From assembly GCA_050084515.1 (NCBI GenBank), contig CM114271.1:32488001-32552000 (forward strand): a stretch of DNA of 64,000 bases, in the 5' to 3' direction. Numbering within the stretch: position 1 is the first letter of the stretch; every line of letters begins with the position of its first letter. The notes below the pieces were generated by a model, which saw only the letters and a program-made list of their open reading frames with translations, searched no databases and was not told the DNA's origin. Below are positions 45,819 to 57,927 of the stretch, piece after piece. The translations under genes and the position numbers were made by a program. This DNA is from Blasia pusilla. Taxonomy: Eukaryota > Marchantiophyta > Marchantiopsida > Blasiales.

Positions 45819-48800
45819 CTAATCCAGGAATCTATCTCGCTCTCTGACCCTCTCCCTGTCTCTGGGCCATTCTCGATCTCTATTACGCTCCCAGTCACGA
45901 TCTCTGTCTCGTTCCCTATCTTTGACCCTACCTTTGTCTCTGTCTCGATCCCTACTTCTTTCTCTCACCCTGTGAGAATCTCGGTCCCCCTCTCTTTCTC
46001 TCTCACTGTCCCTCCATTCTCGATCTCCTCTGTCATCTCTCCCTCGGCCTTTGTCGGAATCATACATACTCCGATCGTCATCTCTACCATGTCTATGTCC
46101 ATTGCGGCCCCCTTCTTCTCGATCACGACTGAAGCCACGATTGCCCTCTTGATCCCAGTCGTTTTCTTTGTTCCCTCTCTCGCGACTTTTTTCTTTACTC
46201 CCAGATCGTTCGACAATGCCAAGCTCCTCTTTGTCCCAGGCTGCTTTCCCTACCCCAGGGATTGTTGGACCAACCGCATCTCCAAGCTTTGCCTTCAAGC
46301 GAAATTTTTTCTTCAAGTTGCCAAACTCGTCATACATCTCTCCATCATCCTAAACCCAAGGACACCCAATCCCAGAGCAATAGTGAATAAGACTCTATGC
46401 AGACAAACAAGCAAGAACTAAAGAGAAGTAATAACTTCCATTTACACAAGCTTTAGGTCGAGATGGAATTTTGGATGCTTGATTGCTTCATCGCACAGAA
46501 AATACAATATTCTCTGACATTGACATTAAAACCACACATACACCAACAGGAATTTACAGAAGTCCATTGAAGCGCAACTTACTTCTTCAAGCTCACGGCG
46601 CCGACGCCTGGTCTCTTCAATTTCAGCTTCATCAAACTCTTTATAACCTCCTGCTCTCCCTTCTCTATTGAGGCAAAAGACAAACATAACTTGAGCTATA
46701 CTATTGCATCCATTCCTTCAGGTACATTGCTCAATGGATTATGGTTGCTGTACATTGAATTTCCACAGGCACGCTGATTTAACAGGATGAAAATCAGAGT
46801 TAAGTACGTATGGAGAGGAAACCAAGGAAGAGGCACAAATCCAAATCCCGAGACCAAAATCCGTAATCACTGTTCTTACCTGACACCACCTTCATTGTGA
46901 CCAGGCTTTGTTGTGTTGCAGATATTGCATTTGGTGCGTTTTGCCCAGTTTATGTTTCCACACCTGAAGAAATAAAAGCACATCTACATTCAAAATCATA
47001 ATCGGACACATTTCAGGGAAGAAACAGAAGCATGCATCACAACATCCGATATTCCGAAAATTCAGATAGGATCACCTCTGCAAATCTAATCCCAGATACA
47101 AACTTACATAGGACAATTCCAGTCATTGGGACCAAACAGGCCAGGTGGTCCACCAGGGCCACGTCCACGTCCAGCATCCGCTCCAGGACCACGGCCTCCT
47201 CGACCTCGCCCACCACCTGCTCCTCCACCTCCCCCACCAGAGCCACCAGCTGGACGAGCTGTACCACACCGGTTGCAGACTCCTCGAAATGCGAAGTTGA
47301 TGTTGGCACAACTGGAATAAAATTAACAAGTAAAACTGTTTGATTCATAAACAAGAACTAGAAAGCACAGCCTAACTATACTAGCCTATTTCTAACTTTC
47401 AAGTTTGAACAATCTGTCCCTTGAAATTCTACATTCCCATAACACCTCCACCGACCTCTAGGTCATCACCCTCGACCTAGACAATCATTATTTCTACAAC
47501 TAGCCTATCCTGATAACACGCCCCCAACAACTTGCGAGAGTCTGGCTGTGTATGGTGGATTGTAGGACACAATGATATCTCCGTATATTGCCCATAATTT
47601 CTACATTCTGTCCATGCCCTCCAACTACGTCTTCCTTGGACGGGATGCTAGGGCCTCAGTCACATTTCTCCATAGTATTACAAAAAAGGAGACATCTATC
47701 TACAGATCCATAGACCCCTCTTCCCTGATGAAAACCGACTTTGGTTAAAACATCACTACGTAAGACTTACAAACCACTGTATATCCACACTAATTTCTGG
47801 ATCCACTCATGTACAGTTTCCAGCTCGTGAAGCCTCTGTCGCACTAAGAGAGGATGAGTGAGGTTTTTCTTTAAAAATTCTCTCTATGGACAAATCCATC
47901 CATTGCAGCCAACGGGAGCAAGGAGCATGATAGAGCCGCTCACCAAAGTCATCACAGACCTTGGATTTGGACACGGCCAATCCCCCTCCTGTTGCCACGC
48001 TTTTGCTCCAGGCTCCCCACGACCTCTTCCCCTTCCCCCACCACCAGGCAACCCTCCAGCAGCTCCACCAGCATCGCCCATCATCGAAGGGTCTGCTCCA
48101 AATTCGTCCATCTGTTCCTGTCCCGTCTCCGCCATTGGGATTGGTACTGGCATTGCCATTGCAACTACGGGAGTCTGCTCAGTCTGCTGCTGTTCTTTGT
48201 TCTTAGACTCTGCAATAGAAACACTGATAGTGGAACCATGAAAGTCGGTGTTATTGAACCACTCAACAGCTGCAGACGCTGCATGTGGATCCTCATAAGT
48301 GACAGTTGCATCCCCCTTTGGTTCATTGGTCACCTTATCCCGGTATATCCAGATCTTATGCCGCCCAGTCCTCTTATCTTTCTGCTTGGAAAACAAAGAC
48401 AAATACGACTGGACTTTAATAACGGCAGGACACGCACCTCAAGCAAGAATAATACAGCCCTAACCAAACCACTTCATTCCAGCATAGAAATGCATCCAAC
48501 AAATGCAACAGCGACGGCGTTGACGCATCGACTGGCACAAAGCAACTCACTGAAAATGAAAGGAAGTGAGAAGGGCAACATTTGCCACTCGAGAAGGAGC
48601 AGACAAGCTAAGTTTCACTGGAGAGAGCTTAGGTTAGAGAATCCGCCTCACCAACTCCTATTAGCAGTGTAACTAGATCTCAACTCACAAGAATACGGTC
48701 ACTAATGATCACCTTGATTAAACCTATGGTCCCAAAGTGCTCGGCTAGTAGCATCTCATCGGTCCCAGCCGGGAGTTGGCACACATAAATGGCACTATTG

Positions 48801-48832
48801 AGGACGGGTGGAGCGCCTTCCAGTCCCGTCAT
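45819..48832 (-). CDS. TAF15B: TAF15b/FET-like RNA-binding protein (RRM plus two RanBP2 zinc fingers)
   Basis: Six exons join in one frame of 480 residues: 48832-48713, 48381-47960, 47311-47108, 46963-46880, 46664-46583 and 46349-45819. All junctions are GT..AG. The RRM spans about residues 12-98, with RNP2-like IYVCQLPAGT and RNP1-like KGDATVTY. A Gly-rich segment follows. Zinc finger 1 has Cys 177, 182, 193 and 196 in DWPCPNP/SCANINFAFRGVC, split by intron 2. After an RGG-rich linker, zinc finger 2 has Cys 247, 250, 261 and 264. The tail begins with MYDEFGNLKKKFR and ends in about 90 residues of Arg-Asp/Arg-Glu repeats. Animal FET proteins (FUS, EWS, TAF15) bind RNA and act in transcription and splicing; plant TAF15b shares the RRM and finger layout. 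A nuclear role is inferred. The gene looks intact. Confidence 0.9.
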
Positions 48833-49760
48833 GCTTCAAACAACCATAAACCCTACTCTCAACTGCCAGCTCCCGGTTCCTGTTCAACAACATACAGCAC
48901 AGTCCGTGGTCACCAAAAGCCCGGCCACCAACATCAAAAAATAACGAACTAAAATCCGTCTCCCATACACTCAACCGAAGCCGAATCAAGTCTTAACCTG
49001 CTCCGCCGTAGCCTTCTCTCCACCGGCAACATTTCACAAATGCAAATGCCCTCCACACGACACCACACCCCAGTCCTCTCAATTAGCTCACGTACCAGAA
49101 CAAAACCCCGAAACTCTAACCAGTTCCCCCTCAAGAAGTACAAACCATCCTCAACCAACGCCACAATGCCGCGATCCCCGGCACTGCGCAACAGAATCCC
49201 ATGGTCCCTCATTTCTCACCCGATGCAAGCAGCCTCCTACCGAAAGCTCCAAAAACGCAAGAAAGTATCAGCCTCACCCCTCTTACTCATCAGGAAAAAA
49301 ACCCACGGTTACTCGCAAAATAAACCCGAAGCATTTCTCCCACTTCGTCCGTACCGCCAACAGGAAAGAGACCTCCGCGTAACTTTACAAGGCTGGCGAT
49401 GGTAAACAAACCCACTCACAGACTCGGACAGGGATGGGAAGAGGGTTCGTTATTTGCCAAGCAACGGCAGATCACACCTCACTGTTCTTCCTCTTCCTCT
49501 TCCTCTTCGCCTTCTCCGTTTTCTTCCACCTCCTCTTCTTCTTTCGCATGGGCGACCAGTCCAGAGCGTGAACAAGCTCGCGCGTCCGGCATAGACAGCC
49601 GAACACAATGCCCTCGCGGCAAACGGATGCAGACCTGAAGACGCCCCTCTTCCCTCGTCGACGGAACAGAGTGCGAGGGCTCCGATTTCACACGAGAGAG
49701 AAGGGTTTCGGTTTCGTTCAGCGTTCCATTACTTTCCCTGACTTCCCGAGACGGACAGAC
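48833..49760 (-). promoter_or_regulatory. 5' UTR and promoter region of the TAF15b-like gene (inferred)
   Basis: This 0.9 kb is richer in G+C and CpG than the flanks and holds a pyrimidine-rich (TCC/TCT) run at 49486-49540. It ends where AT-rich intergenic DNA starts. No core promoter element was assigned. Confidence 0.4.
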
Positions 49761-51972
49761 AGACCGAGCGACTGAGAGGGTCAGGCTGACCGGAGAGGGT
49801 GGTCCTCGAATGCTAGCGAGTAGTTCCGGAGACTGACTGACCGACCGGTCCGGTCTTGTGAGGGTCGATTATAGAAGCACAATTCCTCGACGATTAGTGC
49901 ACTAGTCACGAAGGGGCCCGGATTAATGGGCTAATTAATTGGGGATATTCCTCATTGTGTCCGAAAGAGTATTTCGAACATATTTTCTTGTTGTTTTATT
50001 GCTATGGGTAAGGGAAAACAATTTCTTCTCGTTCCATTACTATCAACGAGCGTAGAAGTTCCCTCTTCAATTATATTATAATTTGAGAAGGGCTTATGAC
50101 ATGGTGACACCTGCATAGCATTAGCATGACATGTGTCACTTCAACCTGGTACGTACATACCCAAACCGACATGTATTTCAGAGGGGCTTATATGCACCGG
50201 ATGCGAATACATTTCATGACGGGGGCATATCTGCACATGACCGTGCACGCGCCTCACGGGCACTAACTAGTAATAATAGTTAACATGCCTTTGTTTGGCG
50301 CGAGAAGAAGGGTTTTAATCATCCTATCGAGTAGGATCTTATGACGACTCAATAGGATCACTCCTATTGGGTCTTAAAAAGTAATGGGTTCTTTCTCAAC
50401 ACCCCACTCCTCCTCCCATGTATGAATTTTCCATTACTCAATAACTTCACTACTTCCTCTAATAATATCATTTCCATCCCCAAAGATTTCAGTTCTTGGA
50501 TCGTGTGACCTTGAATGACAAAATAATAACTTGTTGCTATTTTTTTATTGCGTATGTATGGTCGTCCATTATAATATAGATCACTTAGCATGCCCATGTT
50601 TGTGTACGAAAATGATTTTTCTCAATAGTTATATTTTTCATTTCAAAATTTAAGTAAAATTTTTATTCTCTGAAATTTGAAAAGAATAGTAATATTCCAT
50701 TCTTCTCAATAACTTCACTCTTCAATTAAAGTAAAGTAATACCCCACTCCCCTAAGTGATTCCACCTTTCCATAAATTTTTAAACAATACTTACTCCCCC
50801 CTCTTCATTCCTCCCATCAAAATAACACATTAATTAAATCATTCGATAATTTTAATTAATGAAATCATTTTCCTCTACTATTCATTTCCCCTTCCCAAAA
50901 TATCACATGTGAATTAAAGAAAAAAAATTGCAAGCTTGGTGCTAATTTTTTTTTATCTCACTATTTTGTCTTCTTATCTATATATACGATCGCCTATTAT
51001 AACATAGATAAACAAATATGCGGCCTATGCAATTTGATTTATCATGGTGAAATTAGTGGTTAGGGTAGGATTGACAAACAAATCTGGAAGTGAAATTGTA
51101 GGTAAAAGACTTAGATTATTTATGAACATGGGTTTGGAATAGTATATTGTAAGACTGAAATATAAAATAAAGAAATTTAGAGCAAATAGTTGTAATTTTA
51201 TTGTGAATATAAAGTCCGAGAACATAGTGGTTTGCAGGTTTTAGAATGGTGCAAAGAATTAGAATTATGATAAATAAGTAGAATTAGTTTAGTAGTAGGG
51301 TAGAATAGGAGTATTATGGTGGAAAAACAAAACATATTAAGGATAGTATAGTATAGTAGAAAGCCATACTATATGAGTAGTAAGATTCATTGGAAGTTTT
51401 GGATATGGAAAGGTGCATGAAAGTATTCCAATTATGTAGAAGTATAAATATAGATAGATTGGATGTGGACTATTAAGGTCCCAACAATAGAAATGGATGG
51501 AGCAAATGTTATTTGTATTGCATTGTAACATTTTGTGTGTAAGTAAAGTTGAAAATTTATGGTGGGAAATCAACAAAGCAAACTGAAATAACAAGTAGAA
51601 TGTTTTATAGTAACTTGTGGCTAGGTGCATAATTTGGTTGATAGAAAAACAAATGCATTGTGACATGTACAACAATACAGTAAATGGAAAAAGCTATTAT
51701 GCAAAATGGGGAGGAGAAGAGCACCAATGTTACACATTTTGAATCTGATGTAGTTTCGTTATAAACCAAAGAATATGCCGGAAAGTCTCAGAAAAAAAAT
51801 ATCAAGAAGAACCAAAAGACTTTACAGAAATTTATGAAATTTTAGCAATGATAAGAACTTGAGTCTTAAGTAAGAGTTGCCTATGTGGTGTGATATTGTC
51901 AAAATGCACATCAAACACTTAAGCAAACTAACGTCTGGTATCATGGAGCAAGTATAAAATGTAGCTTGACTA
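49761..51972. other. AT-rich intergenic DNA without recognisable genes
   Basis: Only short, low-complexity frames are present. No repeat family, RNA gene or exon chain was recognised. Confidence 0.5.
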
Positions 51973-52610
51973 TCATCCTCTATATTCTCTCAACATGAAC
52001 TGCATGATGCCCAGTTGAAGACAAAGTGTTCGATTGTTTTGTATGAGAGGACTAATATGGTTTGCAAACTCATAAACTTGAATCTTTGCTTCATGCAACT
52101 TCCTTTTCAGAGTACTAATTTCATCAACATGTTGTTGGTTTAGCTCAAGTGAATAATCAAGAGCATTAGTGGTATCACTAATCTCTATATACAATGCACG
52201 GAGCTTATCTTCTATTGCTATAAGCGAATCTATATGTTCGTCATCTGAAGATGGTTTGAGTTGTTGATCACTATTGTTATCGTGGTTGCACTGGAACTCA
52301 ACATCCACATAGTGCAGGTCAGTTCTGGTGTTGCGTCGCACAGTATGTGATGATGAACTACTATGGTGAAGTGGACCGCGCCGAACTGGATGTTGAATGT
52401 GTAACCCTAATTGCTGGAAGTGAAAAAAAAACAATATATACAAAGATCAAATTTGAGGATACAAGTAAAAGTGTAAATGAAACAAAGCAAAAGACAAAAT
52501 AGACATAAAACAAATTAGATTATGGAACCAAATTGTTGCGAAGTGAATGAATTTTGACATACTACGGGAAATTGTTTTCGGGTAGAAGCATCAGAATATT
52601 GAGACATCAT
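51973..52610 (-). CDS. Small two-exon coiled-coil protein of unknown function
   Basis: Exon 1 (52610-52566) encodes MMSQYSDASTRKQFP and ends at a GTAGTA donor. A 152-bp intron ends in an A/T-rich tract and TTCCAG. Exon 2 (52413-51973) runs in the same phase to a stop, giving 161 residues. The middle is Ser/His/Asp-rich. The second half (IEDKLRALYIEISDTTNALD to the end) has heptad-like spacing typical of a coiled coil. No known domain was recognised. The gene stands alone in AT-rich DNA. It could be a real small gene, a piece of a transposon protein, or chance. The supporting facts are its length in AT-rich DNA and the phase-consistent intron. Confidence 0.4.
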
Positions 52611-53551
52611 ACATTGGATTAGGAAATATTGTGGTACACAATAAGAATAGAAATAGTATGCAACAATATAGTTGACAAAGAGTGAGATGCAATTGACGAA
52701 AATAAAGTGTAACAGAATTGGTTATAGTAGAAGAGAGTCTGTGCAAAATGGTGTGCATGTATGTAATACTGCAGAATATATGAGTATAAAGTACAAAATT
52801 TATGCAGAAGCATAGATATAAGCATTATGAAAAGTAGCATTGGTGATGTCTTAGATAAAGAAAATCCAATACTGAAAAGATAAACAAAAGTAGAAAAACC
52901 AATGTCTATGTCCAAAAGTTGTGTGGTAATCGTCATTGAGAGATTGAGTATGGGCCTCAAATCAAACAACCAAGAGGTATTGTGTAAGTATTGTGCTATG
53001 TTTGTTTGCACAGTATGAATAAGCACTAATAGAAATAGTTGCAGAGGACTCACTTGGAAACTTATGTTGGATATTCATGCACCATTTTGTTTGTTTGGTG
53101 AAGTGACAAGAAGGAGATCCTCTCATCCAAGTTCCTCACGGATGATGGATGACGAGTTTCCGTGTGACGCTTGATTAGAGACCGGAGGTTGAGTCTAATG
53201 GATGATATGTTGGGAAATAGGGAACATGTTAGAATAAGTTTCCCTTTTTTGGGGACCCATTCACAAGTCATATGAGAAGAAACTCACTAATATGGGTAAG
53301 TTTCCAAATTATGTAAGCTTTGACTTTCTATTTGTTGAAAGTGGCTCTTGACCCACTACTATAGGTTTAGGGTCAAGAGATGACCTACGTGTGCAAGTCA
53401 CCAAGGGGAGGACTGGAGATTTAGGGTATACCTTAAGGAGAGCAAGCCTAAGGAGTAAGCTTGGAGAGCTTATTCTCTCCTTCTTAAACCTTTTGAGCCA
53501 GAGGCGGGAGAGTTGTGGTTCATTCCCATCCTCTCACCGTGGGAGTGAGTT
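52611..53551. other. Intergenic DNA upstream of LTR copy D
   Basis: A 69-codon minus-strand frame (53271-53062) could be an exon of a disrupted gene but matches nothing I know. The 144-codon frame at 53053-52619 is Ile/Leu/Phe/Ser/Tyr-rich and looks like AT-rich non-coding DNA. Confidence 0.35.
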
Positions 53552-54031
53552 TATCACATCTGAGTAGCCGATAGGCCGAGATCTATCATGGATAGGGCGT
53601 AGGAGCCGGCGGACTATCTTGAGTGTAACTTTGTCCCACAGTGTCGGATGAGGTTGAGGATAGGTCCATTGTGTCAGGAACGTCGTTTTTGACAACTTTC
53701 ATGTTGAGGTCTTTCACAACCGGGTGACTTTTGACCAGGTCACCCGCCCTGGTAACCTGTGCGCGCAGGTTACCAAGGGGATAGCTATTTTTAGGGGAAG
53801 AGCCTTTTGGCTCTTCCCAACCCTATATAAGAAAGGAAGATGGCTTTGCTAAGCCATCTTTCTCATGTTGGGCCGTTAGAGCACCTCTCTTGTATGTGTG
53901 TGAGATAGGACTAGGGAGCTAGCGTCCAGATTCCTTGATAGCACAGGGTGGACGAGGCTCGATATGCTGATGTAGATTGAGGATTGGAGTTTTAGGCCGG
54001 GTGTGTTGTTTTTACTACTCTTTATTTTACG
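53552..54031 (+). repeat. 5' LTR of copy D (about 480 bp)
   Basis: It aligns with the inverted LTR at 27549-27096. The expected TG start has become TA (TATCACATC against TGTCACATC) and the end reads TTACG against TTACA. Boundaries are inferred from this comparison. Confidence 0.6.
53721..53860 (+). promoter_or_regulatory. LTR promoter: TATA box flanked by four inverted repeats
   Basis: A TATA box, TATATAA, lies at 53824-53830. Inverted repeats are CGGGTGAC (53721-53728 with 53739-53746), GGTAACCTG (53751-53759 with 53766-53774), GGGAAGAGCC (53795-53804 with 53809-53818) and AAGATGGCTT (53837-53846 with 53851-53860). The last lies just after the TATA box, where the transcript would begin, and could fold in the RNA. 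In copy B the TATA box reads TAGATAA. Confidence 0.6.
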
Positions 54032-54069
54032 TGAGAAAGATACGGATCCCGACATGGTTCAACCCTTTC

Positions 54070-55335
54070 ATGGCATGGAAGGGGTTGTTCCAGCACTTGG
54101 AGGGTCCTCGGATGGATGACTACATGGAGTTTCGATCACTATATTCACTAGAGATCGATGCCTGGAGGATGTACTGGGCTCCAGGGTATGTGTCCACTAG
54201 TGGTCGCGAGGCATATGATGGGATCGTGAGAGGAGCGAGACCCACACCATCAACCCGAAGACTAGATGGAGAGGAGGGCAGTGAGATAGGCGTTGTGGCA
54301 GAGACCTCTGGTGGTAGAGGACCACCCAACTTCAGTCCCATAGTGGAGTTCTTCCGACAGTTAGGGAAGAGCTACCAGGGAGTACGCACTGACAAGCTGA
54401 AAAGTCTACAGGATTTTCAGCGACGATCGGGTGAAAGTCTGAGAGAGGCATTCACGTGCATGAGGAGGTTGATCATTGCTACGTATGGATCGATCGAGGC
54501 GCAATGGCCCAAAGATTGGTACGGGTTCGACCGAGAACTACGGAGGAGAGTCTGAGATGCGGTGCTGATTCACATAGCAAAGCCCGCATTGAAGGTGGTC
54601 TTTGAGTTGTCTGAGCGTATTGAGCTCAACATGAGTGAGGAGCAAGTAGTGACCACTGGATTTTCTCGAGAGTCGACGGGTCCACGAGCGACGGTGAGCC
54701 CGCAGGTGCCACAGCGAGCACCACTACCACGAGAGAGGGCCAGTGTGCCGAGAGAGCAGGGCGGGTACTGTGAGCCTATGAGGCAACGACCTGTATCTAC
54801 ATATGTTGCCCAGCATGGACCGATGTTGTCTTGTTGGACATATGGCGGGGCCCATAGGCAGAGAGACTGCACACAGCATGGGAGAGGACCACGAGCATCT
54901 CCGATTGCTCCGGAGCCCAAGAGGATGGCCCCACCACAGTACCAGTGTGACTATTGTCATAGATATGGTCACACTAGGGATATATGTTATGAACTTCATC
55001 GAGAGGCACGTCCAAAGGTAGGCCGAGGGCCTGGGGGTGGTCGTCTTGGAGGAGATCGGGGAGTTCTTCCTGGATGTGGTGGTAGAGGACTACCACCACG
55101 CAGAGGAGATGGAGCAGGAGCACCAAAGCCGGCACTTCTCTCACGCATCGATCAATTGGAGCAGAGGATTGCTGCCATGACGATGATGGAGCTCAGGGAA
55201 GGCGTGGAGCTACGAGCAACTAGTGTGGCTCCACCTTCTACCTCTTACCCTGACCCGGGTGAGGATCTCGCCAATATAGGGTTTATGTGTAGTACAGCTT
55301 TAGGGTTGCTCTCAGCCGAGCATGGGCTGCTCTAA
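54070..55335 (+). pseudogene. gag: Gag polyprotein of copy D
   Basis: One frame of about 420 codons from a Met at 54070 is broken only by a TGA at 54553-54555, where a CGA Arg codon is likely. The capsid-like part contains VEFFRQLGKSYQGVRTDKLK and ESLREAFTCMRRLIIATYG. Two zinc knuckles follow: CWTYGGAHRQRDC, whose second Cys is Tyr, and an intact CDYCHRYGHTRDIC. A Gly/Arg-rich stretch and a short LLSRIDQLEQRIAAM helix follow. Gag would package the RNA into virus-like particles. Confidence 0.75.
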
Positions 55336-56479
55336 GCCAGCCCATTGCTCACGGACAAAAAAAACCCAGATTGACTCTCATTCTACACATCATTAAAATA
55401 TAATTGAAATTATAGTACATGAATTGAGCCTTACCCGAATCTGACTCGTCGCGGATCGGAATGGGTACTCGTTTTTTATGATCCACGATTGTGCCGTCCT
55501 CCACTTTAGCGACCTCTTGACGACTTTTCGAGGTTGAAGAGCTCGCCCTCGCTCCCTCCTCCAACACCAAGAAGCGCCCCGCCACTCGAGATAGGCGTCG
55601 CAAAGGAGAACAAAAGTGCAATCTAGTCATAAGAGAGCGGCACATTCCACTCGGTACCTCGTCCGACGGATCTCACCCCAAAGTCGCAAACCCGAGGGCA
55701 GATCGGGCGATCAAGAGATCCACCGCAACCTCTTCGACCACTCCATTCACCGCCCCAGCGTGCCCGTTTTGTTGGAGCTTCCGCCCGGCCTTTGTCAATT
55801 TTTGATGGCGGGTGTCGACGCTGAGAATCAAGCTCTTCACTCATCCAAGAAAGGAGTGAATCAAGGAGGACGCTTTTCCGGTCGTTGTTTGTCATGTCTT
55901 CCCAAGGATGATGGGTCAGTATTCTCCTTGGGACAACCCGGCACCTCTCGCTTCCGCTTCTCCCTAGCCTGGGGGACGGCTTGTCGGGGTTTCTATGACC
56001 TCAAATTCTGGTGGCGTTTTTGGGCCGAGACCTGGTCCGACCCTCTCTCCCCTTCGTCGGAAGATTCCGCCCTGGCCTTGAATCTTCACCTCTCTTTGGG
56101 AAGACTCGGCCTCTGAATTTTTCCCTCCCCTTGCCTTGCCTTTGAGACCCGTTGTGGATTTGTCTTTGGCTGTGCGGACCTTGGAAGCCAACTCAGCTGT
56201 CTCGTGGGCCTACTCTTCTACATCTCCTCCGAAGAAGTCTTCAGGATGGACGAAATTGGGGATGTCGTCTTGTCCTGAGGCCACTGCATCATGAAGCACT
56301 CGTAAGTCCTTATCCGTGATGTCTTCAGGCTCGTTGAAGTCGAGCCAAATGAGGCAATTCTCCACCTCCCAATCGGACATGTGCTGCCCCATCTCCACGT
56401 CGTACATGGAGAATGTCTCTGCATCCGGCGGCGAAGCCCACAATTTCAAGGCTATTGGTAATTTTCCCCACGTACCTGC
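55336..56479 (-). other. Coding-like block between copies D and E, unassigned
   Basis: Several long minus-strand frames lie end to end (56491-56210, 56191-55964, 55895-55623, 55645-55349). The first is acidic, with MGQHMSDWEVENCLIWLDF and DDIPNFVHPEDFF. I recognise no family. It may be part of another old element, cut on the right by the insertion of copy E. Confidence 0.35.
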
Positions 56480-57644
56480 TGTGATACCCACAATTTTGTA
56501 ATCTTGAAGAATATATCTTTTTATTCAACGAAGACTCTTGTATATTATGATTTTGATTATGATTATTTATTATTATGAAGAAGAATAAGTGAATCACCAA
56601 GCTCCTAAGACAAGGCATAGAGATGGAAGATCAAGGATTTGCCTTAGAGGAGAATCAAAAGTTGAATAAGTATAAAGGATCAACACTAAGCTCAAGCTTA
56701 AGCTTAACAAAATCTAACGGCTCAACAAAGCTCTGTTTTAAGAACTTTGCTCTTGCACTTGAAGCACGGCTAAGCACGAAGAAGAATGAAGAACTCCGTC
56801 CTCCGGAAATTTAGCGCAATAAGCTCAAAGATGATTGTGATTCGAACCGACACATAGTTTAAACAATTAGACTAGGAAAGGCGCGACCCTTTGTATCAAA
56901 TTGGTAGTTAGAAAGATTTTTTGTACCATGGATTCACAGGATCGAGGAAAAGCTAAGAGAACCATAGATCTAGGTAGTTCTGAGATATTGAAGAGACACC
57001 AACTTCATCAAGAACGCCGGATCATAGAAACGCTCCTACTCTCGAGAATATTTAAGAAACAGATAGAAGCTATTATAATCATTCGCTCATGAAGTCCTTA
57101 TGTTTGTAGGAATGGTCCGAAAGCAAGAGAGTTGTACCCTCTCGAGCTTGTATATACTTTAAAGTCTTCCAATTCTTGATGGAGTAGTAAAGCATTCATT
57201 CATTCATTCGATGTGCGATGCTTATATCTGAATATTCTTTTGGGTCTGCCGAGTGAAGAGTGAATCAAAGTAACCTTTCTCATCAATGGAATAATCAACA
57301 TAAAGTTGTATGAAATCTGTTTGACAAAGAGTAACCTCGCCTGACGGATTGAGTTCGAAAGTAGGAGAAGCCACTTTATTCTTGTGTCTTTGTGAGGTTC
57401 CGAGATGTCAAGAGAACAAATTGCCTGAGCGCATTTTTAAACTCCACTCGAGAGAATTGAAGAAGAAAACATAGGTACTAAAAAAGGATCGGAAGATGTT
57501 ACTGGAATATTACATTTGAATTACATAATCAATTACACTTTTACAACATAATCATCACTTTATACTCTCTTTTCATCCAACAATGATCCTCTTGGGGATC
57601 GAACTCTACAATTGATTGTAAATAAGAAACACTTAGACATTACA
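56480..57644 (+). repeat. Candidate 5' LTR of copy E
   Basis: The block starts TGTGATACCCAC, where the coding-like block to its left stops, and ends near ATTACA. Just after it, at about 57657-57675, the sequence reads TTTTTTGCGCCGCCGGGGA, resembling the leader that follows the LTR in many plant gypsy elements. The matching 3' LTR is outside the window, so this rests on position and end bases only. Confidence 0.35.
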
Positions 57645-57927
57645 TATAGTCGAAGACTTTTTTGCGCCGCCGGGGATCATATCCTTGGTGAGAAGGGAGA
57701 GAAAGACCCATGGGGAAGCAGGGAACGGAGAAAGAAGCTTCGCTCCTAGAAAACCCCACATTCTAGTTCTTACTAAAGACCATCGGCTAGCTCTAGCGAC
57801 CCCCATAAGACAATGTATTCTTGAAGATAACAATACAGTTGCTGCATTGGTGCTAGAGAAGATAGACCAACTAATTAGAATGGTCAAAGAACCAGTCGCC
57901 GAACGGTGCTTCGCCCATGGACGATAG

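Larger units (their letters stand above)
53552..55335 (+). mobile_element. LTR retrotransposon: 5' LTR plus gag (copy D), truncated
   Basis: A 480-bp LTR is followed by a gag frame and then stops abruptly at about 55335, where unrelated DNA begins. LTR and gag match copy B on the other strand. This gag differs from the gag joined to pol in copy E, so D is probably a separate family into which, or beside which, later elements inserted. Confidence 0.75.

Noticed and set aside
45810-46421. 203-codon plus-strand frame opposite the last TAF15b exon
   Set aside because: It is the antisense of the RD/RE repeat tail. Its Ser/Phe/Ile/Pro composition has no domain.
47037-47354. Open frames of 64-105 codons on both strands, one plus-strand frame Pro-rich
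   Set aside because: They are shadows of the Gly/Arg-rich exon 3 of the TAF15b-like gene, which is in another minus-strand frame and carries the zinc-finger Cys residues.
53062-53271. 69-codon minus-strand frame as a gene
   Set aside because: No partner exon with fitting phase and no recognisable family; left as unassigned.
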